DNA of 64,000 nt from Blautia wexlerae DSM 19850 (GTDB taxonomy: Bacteria; Bacillota; Clostridia; Lachnospirales; Lachnospiraceae): NCBI RefSeq assembly GCF_025148125.1, contig NZ_CP102267.1, positions 2,056,501 to 2,120,500 of the forward strand, read 5' to 3'. Below the pieces are notes generated by a model, which saw only the letters and a list, made by a program, of their open reading frames with translations, had not been told where the DNA came from and made no database searches. The translations under genes were made by a program, and so were the position numbers. Positions 25,432 through 33,190 of this stretch are shown one piece after another (the first letter of the stretch is position 1; every line of letters starts with the position of its first letter).

Positions 25432-25495
25432 GGGCATAGTCTATAAGAAAGATACAAAAAGTGTAAGAACCTTTTTGTGTCTTTTTTTATTGCCC
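25432..25495 (+). terminator. leader terminator before small ORFs
   Basis: GATACAAAAAG (25451-25461) pairs with CTTTTTGTGTC (25471-25481), followed by seven Ts. An outer GGGCA/TGCCC pair resembles the arrangement in the leader at 21557. The 25323-25450 leader also contains a TTCCGG/CCGGAA hairpin near 25383-25399. Confidence 0.65.
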
Positions 25496-25553
25496 GTCAT
25501 GCAAAACGAACCAGTAAGATCTGGTTTGTGACATTCAGAAAGGAGGAGCATGA

Positions 25554-25637
25554 ATGAAAGCAACAAGGAGAATTTTTCAATCACACGAAAAAGAAATTCC
25601 ACCTGACAGGAAACGATGCCACAGAAGGAGTGTATAG
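25554..25637 (+). CDS. possible 27-residue basic peptide
   Basis: ATG at 25554 lies 7 nt after AAAGGAGG (25539-25546) and opens a 27-codon frame rich in Arg and Lys (begins MKATRRIFQSHEKE). A second ATG at 25550 opens a shorter frame, and a third frame reads KKKFHLTGNDATEGVYRKNK, so a frameshifted longer small gene is also possible. Confidence 0.3.
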   Translation: MKATRRIFQSHEKEIPPDRKRCHRRSV

Positions 25638-25658
25638 GAAGAACAAAGGAGGAAGAAT

Positions 25659-25802
25659 ATGCAGATCATAAAAGTAATGTGGGAAGGCATCAACGAACTG
25701 GATATTAGAACGTTAACAGAAATGAGTGAGGACGGTTATCTTTTTGAGATTGATGATGGAAGGATTCAAAAAATCCTGATGTTGACAGGAACTTCGAAAT
25801 AA
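25659..25802 (+). CDS. small conserved-looking protein of 47 residues
   Basis: ATG at 25659 follows AAAGGAGG. The 47-residue product (begins MQIIKVMWEGINELDIRTLT) is acidic with a beta-hairpin-like end (GYLFEIDDGRIQKILML). It lies between the leader terminator and the next long gene and is probably co-transcribed. No family recognised. Confidence 0.5.
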   Translation: MQIIKVMWEGINELDIRTLTEMSEDGYLFEIDDGRIQKILMLTGTSK

Positions 25803-25825
25803 GAGACATCTAAGAAAGGAGCAGT

Positions 25826-26905
25826 ATGTATTATTATGATGAATTCGGAAAGGAATTTGAAGATGAATTGAGTTTCCACGAGTATCTGGAAGAAATTGAT
25901 GAGCGTGCCAAATGGATTCGTGTACCGTCAAGAAGTTTAAGCGTATTGACTGTTTCCGGACATGAAGTACTGATGCCGGATATAGAGAATGTTGACATGA
26001 AAGACCTGTTAGCTGATACCAAGAAACATTCCGGATTGCTGCTACAATTCCCGGAAGGGATGTATCCGCTTGGAAAAACGGCGGTCAGCACCCTGAAAGA
26101 CCGGGCAAGAATCAAGGGAACGGCGCTTATGGATGTAAAAAAAACAGTACTGGCGGATATTCTCAATGAGTGTCTGCAGGTTTCAAAAGGGGAGGCGCTT
26201 CTTCGCATTTCAGAAGGAAAGGTAAGGGGAGTACTCTCTGGTGACGAGGCAGATTATGCAATTATTTCTATGCCGAAACTTTTTATGATTGCATCAGCGT
26301 ACATTAGTGGCGATCACAATGCGGAATTCTCTTACGCTTATGCAGATCACAATATGGCGCAGATCACATGGAAGATTATCGACGAGAAGATGACAAAAGC
26401 TTATGCAGATTTGATGGCAGAACATGGGAAAACGCCGTTTGGAAAGTTTCAGACGTTTATCCGTATTGTGAGTTCTGATGTAGGGGCGTCGGGAGCAAAT
26501 ATCTTTTATTCTATTTTAGATGGAGATTATACCATTGTTTTGGGAGAAGCCTTGCGCACAAAGCATCGTCACAAACAGGGATTGGAGGAATTTACTGAAA
26601 ATATGGAATCTATTTTCCAGTATTACAAACAGAAACTCAAAGATATCGGAAAACTGTGTGATATTCGTATCCGGTACCCGGTAAATACCCTGTCAGAAGT
26701 CATGAAGAAACAGAGTTTTGGAAAGAAACTGATTGCTGAGACTGTGGAACGGTTTAAGGTGAATTTTGGAGAACAGCCATGCAGCGCATACGAGATTTAT
26801 TGTGGGCTTTGTGAAGCCCTCTTTTTTGCCAGAAAAAATGGGAGCAGTCCTTCCAGTCTCGTAAAGATGGAAGAGAAAATTGCACGATGTATGAATGTAC
26901 GCTAG
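25826..26905 (+). CDS. phage/plasmid-like protein, possibly DUF932-related
   Basis: A 359-residue soluble protein. The stretch LLRISEGKVRGVLSGDEADY and the following helical part recall DUF932 phage/plasmid proteins (normally V-R-A-x-L-S-x-x-Y), and NIFYSILDGDYTIVLGEAL may be their core; this is a weak resemblance. AAAGGAG precedes the ATG. The stop codon TAG coincides with the left boundary of an IS5-family insertion, but the reading frame is unchanged, so the protein is likely intact. Confidence 0.65.
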   Translation: MYYYDEFGKEFEDELSFHEYLEEIDERAKWIRVPSRSLSVLTVSGHEVLMPDIENVDMKDLLADTKKHSGLLLQFPEGMYPLGKTAVSTLKDRARIKGTALMDVKKTVLADILNECLQVSKGEALLRISEGKVRGVLSGDEADYAIISMPKLFMIASAYISGDHNAEFSYAYADHNMAQITWKIIDEKMTKAYADLMAEHGKTPFGKFQTFIRIVSSDVGASGANIFYSILDGDYTIVLGEALRTKHRHKQGLEEFTENMESIFQYYKQKLKDIGKLCDIRIRYPVNTLSEVMKKQSFGKKLIAETVERFKVNFGEQPCSAYEIYCGLCEALFFARKNGSSPSSLVKMEEKIARCMNVR

Positions 26906-27783
26906 AGCGTGTCTGAAAAATAAAAATTGCACAAAACGCATGTTTTATTTCCCTTTTTCATGATAAAATAAAGAAAAAGGGGTGTTCACTATGTTGAGAC
27001 GATATGAGTTGACTGATGAAGAATGGCTTCGCATTGAACCTTTATTACCTCCTGAAAATACTGGAAAACAAGGACGTCCAAGGAAAGACAATCGTATCAT
27101 TATGAATGGAATTGTATGGCTTGCACGTAGTGGGGCACCTTGGCGCGATCTTCCTGAACGTTATGGTTCATGGAAAACTGTCTATAGCCGATTCCGAAAA
27201 TGGATCGATGATGGTATCCTTGATAATATTTTCCGTATTTTAAGTCTTGAAGCAGAATTGGAAGAATTATCCATTGATGCTTCTATTATCCAGGCGCACC
27301 AGCATAGTGCCGGTGCAAAAAAAGGGGGCCTTCAAATGAAATCGGGCATAGTCGTGGAGGAGCCAGCACCAAAATCCATGCGGTAGTAGATGCCTATGGA
27401 TATCCAGTTTATTTAATGATCAGTGAGGGACAGCGTAATGATATCAATTATGCAATCCCTTTGCTCGATCAAATTGAAATAAACGGAAGCAATGTGTTAG
27501 CTGACCGAGGATATGACAGTAATAAATTGCTTGATTATGTGTACGCACGCGGTGGAGAGCCAACCATTCCATCCCGAAAGGGAGCTAAATTTGAACGTCA
27601 TTGTGATTGGTGGTTATACAAAGAACGCCATTTAGTAGAAAAGTATTTTCTGAAATTAAAAGCATTCCGACGAATCGCTACACGTTATGACAAATTAGCT
27701 GCAACCTACTTGGGATTTATTTGTATCGCCTCAATATTAATTTGGTTAAAATAAACAATTTAAAATGTTTTTCAGACACGCTC
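26905..27783 (+). mobile_element. IS5-family insertion sequence (IS427/IS1031-like)
   Basis: Left end GAGCGTGTCTGAAAAA and right end (reverse complement) GAGCGTGTCTGAAAAA are perfect 16-bp inverted repeats. Each end is flanked by TA inside CTAG, fitting a TA target duplication. About 880 bp in total, holding one frameshifted transposase. Exact edges are uncertain by 1-2 bases because CTAG is present on both sides. Confidence 0.85.
26991..27754 (+). CDS. IS5-family transposase, programmed -1 frameshift
   Basis: Two frames: the first runs 26991-27386, the second reaches 27754. Shifting back one base at the seven A residues (27317-27323) joins them into a single protein of about 254 residues and restores HSRGGASTKIHAVVDAYG across the junction, the usual IS5 sequence. 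DDE residues: SIDASIIQAHQHS, LADRGYDSNKL, and KERHLVEKYFLKLKAFRR. The N-terminus (YELTDEEWLRIEPLLPPE) is the DUF4096-type domain. AAAAAGGGG precedes the ATG. It looks active. Confidence 0.88.
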
Positions 27784-27818
27784 TAGCATGACTGTGATAT
27801 GCCAGGGGAACTTTCGTA

Positions 27819-28805
27819 ATGAACAGGAACAAATCAAAAATGCTGCCTACCTGGGTAGTATCGGGTTCTTGTACCGGGAGCTTTTGGGCATGGCTTGAGG
27901 GAACTGAGACAAAAAGTACATGGGAGAATCTAGACTATACTGTAGTAAAAGTAGAGCAGGGAAACTTTTTCTACCTGTATCTTCAAAAAAGAACAGGAAA
28001 AAACCTTATACCTGGGAATGACCTGAATTTTGCAGGGTTGTTTTCCAAAAAGAATAGCAGTCTGTATGACGTGGATGAGAAATTGACAGCAATGCTCGGA
28101 CTGCCAGAAGAAATGGGGTTTCCGAATAGAGCCGATATCAGAAAGGACGCAGAAAGATGTATCAGTCAAAAAGCGGAGGAAATGTTAAGTGCATCCTGGC
28201 AGGACTTTCTGTACCAATCTGGATGTGATACAAAGAGCCTGCTTCCAATGGTAAGGCGCAGTGAAATCAGAGAACGCGCAGAGCGTTATTACCTACAGAA
28301 TGGAAGTCTTGCGGACATTCACTTCATACCACAAATTTCTCTGGAGGCTTCCTTTTCGGATGCTATATATTTATTGTTTTTAGAATATGGAGAACAGGCA
28401 GCAGAGAAGATTGCAAGGCAGTGGATCAAGCGAAATATACCGTATATTTCACAGCAGAGAATTTTGTATGGTTGTGTGCGGGACGAATTCCGGGAAATCT
28501 TGGACACGCCAAATGACCGGATTCATAAAATCAAACATTTGATACAAGCGCTGAATGAAACCCGTCACAAGGCAGTACAGGTAATTCTTTGCCGTAAAAA
28601 GAAAGTTATTCAAGTGAATATGTCGGTAGAGGAGCTTTGTAACCCTAAAGGGTATTATTCCATCCGAGGGTGTTCCCAAAAGGATAGAGCGACATTGGAG
28701 CGAATGTTTGGGAAAACGGCTGAGTTTCGGATTGAAGACATACAGAGTGTGTCATATGGTGGAATAGTTCTTTATGAAAACGTCGCAAGCAGGAATGCGG
28801 CATAA
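27819..28805 (+). CDS. hypothetical protein
   Basis: A 328-residue soluble protein with no recognised domain; the C-terminal third (RHKAVQVILCRKKKVIQVN, then SYGGIVLYE) looks alpha/beta. The start is uncertain: AGGGGAA lies upstream, but another frame opened at 27788 runs 36 codons with plausible composition, so a recent frameshift near 27890 cannot be excluded. It follows the IS5 insertion, which may have replaced its promoter. Confidence 0.55.
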   Translation: MNRNKSKMLPTWVVSGSCTGSFWAWLEGTETKSTWENLDYTVVKVEQGNFFYLYLQKRTGKNLIPGNDLNFAGLFSKKNSSLYDVDEKLTAMLGLPEEMGFPNRADIRKDAERCISQKAEEMLSASWQDFLYQSGCDTKSLLPMVRRSEIRERAERYYLQNGSLADIHFIPQISLEASFSDAIYLLFLEYGEQAAEKIARQWIKRNIPYISQQRILYGCVRDEFREILDTPNDRIHKIKHLIQALNETRHKAVQVILCRKKKVIQVNMSVEELCNPKGYYSIRGCSQKDRATLERMFGKTAEFRIEDIQSVSYGGIVLYENVASRNAA

Positions 28806-28832
28806 ACAATAGAAATAGGAGGAAACGAATCA

Positions 28833-29969
28833 ATGAAAAATTATCAATACTTGAATCTGGAACAGAAAATGTTAAGAATCAGACGAAAAATGCCGACTCT
28901 TTTAAAAAGATTTTACAATGATGAGGCTGATTATGATTTTGCTACGCTGGATGATATTTATGAAGCCATGACACCGGCATTAAATAAATATGGAGTTAAT
29001 TTCGATATTGTGCGGGAAATCCCGACACAGTATGATGAGTCAGGGCATCAGACCTATCTGGTACTGGATAAAGATGATTACTGGAGATATGAGGCAGATG
29101 TAGAACTTTGCTGGACAAATGCAGACCGGCCGGAAGAATGCAGGCATGTGACGATCCATATCACCGGAACAAATGAGATCCCAGATAAGGCGCATGGAAC
29201 GGCATTGACTTATGGCCTGAAATATTATTTCCGCAATAAATTCTGTATCCGTCAGGTGGGAAGTGAGCAGGAAGATCCGGATTATGCTGAGCATGATGGA
29301 AAGCAGAGTTCCAACACGAAAAATAATCCGACAAGGCAGGTACATGGAAAAGAAAAAGCAGTAGAGAAGAGTACTAAGCGGGCAGAAGGTAAGCAAACTT
29401 CCAGCGGAGAAGGGAAAAAGTCAGTTGTTTCTTCTAAAAAAGGTCAGAAACTGAAACCGCTGTTAGGTAATACACCGATTGTCAAAGACTACGAACAGTT
29501 GGAATTGAAATCAGATGCAGAATCATGCCCACAGGAAAAAGCAGAAAAGTATTCGGAAAATAAACCGAGTTTTGATGGAAAAGATGAAACGATCAAACCG
29601 AAAATGGAAGAAAAACCGGAATCAGAAGAAGCATCATCGGTAGAAAAAGCGGAAAATACGGATGGATTCATCCCGGTAAATGCAGAAGAAGTTCCATTTG
29701 AAGAAGATGCTGATTTTATGGAAGAACTTCAGGAGGAACTGGAAGATGACGCATCGGATTCGGAAGTAGAAGCAGCGAAGAAATTCGTGTGTGACTTTGG
29801 CGTGTTCAAAGGAAAAACGATGGAACAGGTTCTGGAATCCGGAGTGAAAGGCACAGAAACCATGAAATGGATCGTAAATAAGTATAAGGGTCCGAATAAA
29901 GAGTTAGTAAAAGCGGCAAAAACACTTCTGGATTATCAAAGTGAATCGGAAGAGCTTAGGGCTGCATAA
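28833..29969 (+). CDS. ERF-family single-strand annealing protein
   Basis: A 378-residue protein. Residues 1-150 have the ERF pattern: KMPTLLKRFYNDEADYDFAT, ALNKYGVNF, VTIHITGTNE and GTALTYGLKYYFRNKF. ERF proteins pair complementary single strands in phage and plasmid recombination. A charged low-complexity linker (about 155-310) leads to a C-terminal exonuclease-X-like small domain (FGVFKGKTMEQVLESGVKG, MKWIVNKYKGPNKEL). AGGAGG precedes the ATG. Confidence 0.8.
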   Translation: MKNYQYLNLEQKMLRIRRKMPTLLKRFYNDEADYDFATLDDIYEAMTPALNKYGVNFDIVREIPTQYDESGHQTYLVLDKDDYWRYEADVELCWTNADRPEECRHVTIHITGTNEIPDKAHGTALTYGLKYYFRNKFCIRQVGSEQEDPDYAEHDGKQSSNTKNNPTRQVHGKEKAVEKSTKRAEGKQTSSGEGKKSVVSSKKGQKLKPLLGNTPIVKDYEQLELKSDAESCPQEKAEKYSENKPSFDGKDETIKPKMEEKPESEEASSVEKAENTDGFIPVNAEEVPFEEDADFMEELQEELEDDASDSEVEAAKKFVCDFGVFKGKTMEQVLESGVKGTETMKWIVNKYKGPNKELVKAAKTLLDYQSESEELRAA

Positions 29970-29978
29970 CAGTTGCAT

Positions 29979-30012
29979 GAACATGGTTCCTTTGTAGGGA
30001 CCATGTTCTTTT
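29979..30012 (+). terminator. intrinsic terminator or attenuator
   Basis: GAACATGGTTCC pairs with GGGACCATGTTC (12 bp, 6-nt loop) and is followed by TTTT. It lies between the ERF and primase genes; the next ATG is 13 nt downstream, so the hairpin may also affect that ribosome site. Confidence 0.65.
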
Positions 30013-30024
30013 GGGGAAAAGAAT

Positions 30025-31236
30025 ATGACACCATTTACAATTACAGATGTAGGAACGATTTTAGGAATTGAGAGACTTCCTGGTGGTGATGAGGCTTCGT
30101 ATAATGTGGTCTGTCCGTTTTGCGGAGACAGAAGGGGAAAATGCAATTTTGTCGTATATAAAGAAGGTGAAATGGCGAATATCTATCATTGTTTTCATTG
30201 TGATGCGGCGGGAAATATGCTGACGTTATATGCGGATTTGACTGGATTATATGGGACAGAACGTTATAAAGAAGCATACCATGAGATCCAAAGGACACTG
30301 CATTTTGGTGTACGAGAACAGATTGCAAAGAAACTGGAAATCCATCGTCAGAAAAAGAAGCAGAAAGAATCCCTGGCAAAACCTGCAGATTATGAGAGGC
30401 GAGATCGTACGTATCGGGAACTTATAACTTTGTTGCGATTGCTGCCACGACATAAGCAGGATTTATTGAAGAGGGGACTTACCCAACAGGAAATTGCAAA
30501 TATGGAAAATGCGGGTTATAAAAGCACCAGTCCTGAAGAATCTGTTGCGATAGCGAGAAAACTGATCAAACGGGGATGTAGACTGGAAGGAGTACCGGGG
30601 TTCTTCGTGAATTATCAAGGAGATTGGGAAATTGCATTTTATGAAAAGAATCAAGGGTACCTTTGTCCGGTGTGGACCGATGAAGGATTACTTGTTGCAT
30701 TTCAGATTCGTTTGGATAATCCCTTTCAGAAACGGAAATATGTATGGCTCAGCAGCGCTAAGATGGAAAAAGGTTGTTCCCCCGGAAGTCCGGTAAGCCT
30801 TTCCGGTACTTTGAAATCTCCTGTAGTTTATGTGACAGAGGGTGTTTTAAAAGCCGAAGCAGCTTCTCAGAGAACCGGGCAGCCATATCTTGGAAATCCA
30901 GGCGTATCCAATTACAAGGAACTGGAATTGTCACTGAACCGATTAAAAGAACAAGGAGTAAAAGTGGTCATTGAAGCAAATGATATGGATAAATGTATGC
31001 GGTTAGACTGTGACCATGCTTACAAAGAAATTTGTGAAAAATGTAAAGGCAGTAATGGAGAATGTCCGAAAAAGAGGGAAAAACGAAATCATATTCGGAA
31101 GGGCTGCCTGAAACTCTATGAGATTTGTGAAAAGCTGGATTTAATCTGTAAGCGTGCGGTTTGGGATACGGATGACGAAGGTTACTGGCAGGAAAATTAC
31201 AAAGGCATTGATGACTGGGAATTACGGGAATTATGA
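30025..31236 (+). CDS. DNA primase-like protein (CHC2 zinc finger, Toprim)
   Basis: A 403-residue protein. The N-terminal CHC2-type zinc finger has CPFCGDRRGKCNFVV and YHCFHCDAAGNMLTL. A central helical region is followed by a Toprim-like domain (VVYVTEGVLKAEAASQRTGQ, GVKVVIEANDMDK). It should make primers for replication of the element, or serve as a Toprim DNA-handling protein. The ribosome site (GGGGAAAAG) is modest. It stands next to the ERF gene, forming a DNA-processing pair. Confidence 0.8.
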   Translation: MTPFTITDVGTILGIERLPGGDEASYNVVCPFCGDRRGKCNFVVYKEGEMANIYHCFHCDAAGNMLTLYADLTGLYGTERYKEAYHEIQRTLHFGVREQIAKKLEIHRQKKKQKESLAKPADYERRDRTYRELITLLRLLPRHKQDLLKRGLTQQEIANMENAGYKSTSPEESVAIARKLIKRGCRLEGVPGFFVNYQGDWEIAFYEKNQGYLCPVWTDEGLLVAFQIRLDNPFQKRKYVWLSSAKMEKGCSPGSPVSLSGTLKSPVVYVTEGVLKAEAASQRTGQPYLGNPGVSNYKELELSLNRLKEQGVKVVIEANDMDKCMRLDCDHAYKEICEKCKGSNGECPKKREKRNHIRKGCLKLYEICEKLDLICKRAVWDTDDEGYWQENYKGIDDWELREL

Positions 31237-31307
31237 GTAAAGTTAGGTATAGGCTTTTGTGCGGATCTTTGTTATAATATAACCAACAGAGAAGGAGTGT
31301 GAATAAC

Positions 31308-32999
31308 ATGGGTGAAGAAAAAAAACGCCTTCCGGTGGGATTGGAAAATTTTGAGCAGATTATTAACGATAACTATTATTATGTGGATAAGACGGGGCTG
31401 ATTTCAGAACTGATCCGTAACGGTGGAATGGTAAATCTTTTTACCAGACCAAGACGTTTCGGGAAAACCTTAAATATGAGTATGCTGGAACACTTTTTTT
31501 CCATAGAGAGAGACCAGAGTATCTATGATGGATTGGAAATTTCAAAAGATACAAAACTGTGTGAAGAGTATATGGGGAAATATCCGGTTATTTCAATTTC
31601 CCTGAAAGGAATCAATGCAGCCACTTATGAGGATGCATTTGATTTTGCGGTTCGAATCATGAAAAAAGTAGCCCGTAATGTTCAGTTTCTTTTGGGGAGT
31701 GACGCCTTAAGTGATTATGACAAGTTAGAATATAAGGAACTTTTGAATAATAATATGAGTGAGGCTGCATTTTGTGGTGGATTGAAAATATTATCGGAAT
31801 TATTGGAGAAACATTACGGAACAAAAGTAGTTCTTTTGATTGATGAGTATGATGTTCCATTAGCAAAAGCATTTGAAAACGGGTATTATGATCAGATGAT
31901 CTTTTTAATCCGTAGTTTATTGGAACAGGCATTGAAAACGAATGACAGCCTGAAATTTGCAGTGATGACAGGATGCATGCGTATTTCAAAAGAAAGTATC
32001 TTTACGGGACTTAATAACCTGAAAGTATTGTCCATTACAGATGAACGGTATGATGAATATTTCGGTTTTACAGATACGGAAGTAAGAGAAATGCTGAAGT
32101 ATTATGAAATCGAGGATCATTATGAAGAAGTAAAGAACTGGTATGACGGGTATCAGTTTGGCGGCGTAGAAGTGTACTGCCCCTGGGATGTATTGAATTA
32201 CTGTGATAAATTAAAAGACCATGCGGATTCTTTTCCGGAAAATTATTGGATCAACACCAGCAGTAATGATGCCGTCAAGAAATTCATTCAAATGTCCGGT
32301 AATTTTAAAACCAAGCGTGAGATTGAAACTTTGCTCGCCGGAGAGGAAATTATAAAAGAGATTCATCAGGAGCTTGTCTATCCGGAAATGTATCAGTCGG
32401 TAGAGAACGTCTGGAGCCTGTTGTTTATGACGGGATATTTGACACAGCGTGGAAGAGTTGATGCAAAACGGTATAAACTTGCGATACCGAATCTGGAAAT
32501 CCGGGATATTTTTGAAACACAGATCATGGAATACTTTAAAGAGAGCGTTGCAAAGGACGGCGATACATTAAACCGATTCTGTGATGCCCTGAAAAACGGT
32601 GAGGAAACGAAGGTAGGAGAAATTTTTGAAAGCTACCTGAAAAAGACCATCAGTATCCGGGATACGTTTGTGAGAAAAGCAAGCAAGGAGAACTTTTATC
32701 ATGGGATACTGCTTGGAATCCTGGGCGTGAAGGAAGAATGGTACGTATCGTCCAATCAGGAAAGCGGCGAAGGATACAGCGATATCCTCGTTGAAACCGA
32801 AAACAGTGAAACGGTTATCCTTATCGAAGTCAAGTACGCCAATGACGGAAATCTTGATCAGGCTTGTGAACGGGCACTACAGCAGATAGAGGAAAAGAAA
32901 TATGATGAAGAACTCCGGGAGAACGGAGTGGATAAAATTTTAAAATATGGGATTGCGTGTTATATGAAACGATGCAAAGTAAAACTGGCAGATTCATGA
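31308..32999 (+). CDS. AAA-ATPase-like/PD-(D/E)XK nuclease family protein
   Basis: A 563-residue protein of the common AAA-ATPase-like (DUF1703/DUF1703-nuclease) family. LPVGLENFEQIINDNYYYVD and a Walker A-like RPRRFGKT (about residue 47), then LLIDEYDVPL (about 176) are the ATPase part; the C-terminal SDILVETENSETVILIEVKY (about residue 490) carries the D...E-x-K of the nuclease fold. Its function is not established; such genes are often cargo in Clostridia and Bacteroidetes. ATG at 31308 follows AAGGAG; a GTG at 31299 is too close. Confidence 0.85.
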   Translation: MGEEKKRLPVGLENFEQIINDNYYYVDKTGLISELIRNGGMVNLFTRPRRFGKTLNMSMLEHFFSIERDQSIYDGLEISKDTKLCEEYMGKYPVISISLKGINAATYEDAFDFAVRIMKKVARNVQFLLGSDALSDYDKLEYKELLNNNMSEAAFCGGLKILSELLEKHYGTKVVLLIDEYDVPLAKAFENGYYDQMIFLIRSLLEQALKTNDSLKFAVMTGCMRISKESIFTGLNNLKVLSITDERYDEYFGFTDTEVREMLKYYEIEDHYEEVKNWYDGYQFGGVEVYCPWDVLNYCDKLKDHADSFPENYWINTSSNDAVKKFIQMSGNFKTKREIETLLAGEEIIKEIHQELVYPEMYQSVENVWSLLFMTGYLTQRGRVDAKRYKLAIPNLEIRDIFETQIMEYFKESVAKDGDTLNRFCDALKNGEETKVGEIFESYLKKTISIRDTFVRKASKENFYHGILLGILGVKEEWYVSSNQESGEGYSDILVETENSETVILIEVKYANDGNLDQACERALQQIEEKKYDEELRENGVDKILKYGIACYMKRCKVKLADS

Positions 33000-33031
33000 T
33001 ACGTCCCCAAAACAATCAGGTGATAAAAAAG

Positions 33032-33062
33032 CGGAACTGTAAGAGTGCAGTTCCGTTTTTTT
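33032..33062 (+). terminator. intrinsic terminator
   Basis: CGGAACTG pairs with CAGTTCCG over 8 nt, followed by seven or more Ts. Confidence 0.8.
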
Positions 33063-33190
33063 ATGGCCTGATTTATGAGCCAGAGGAAAGGAGATGAAGC
33101 ATATGCACATACGGGAACGCCCTACATAAGATTCGGGAAAATAAGAAAACACAATCACACTCAAAAATCAACAGGAAAGGAGCGTTGCAA

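Noticed and set aside
31308..32999. Treating the AAA-ATPase/nuclease gene as a dedicated phage-defence system.
   Set aside because: The family is widespread and its function is not established; nothing in the neighbours links it to a defence module.
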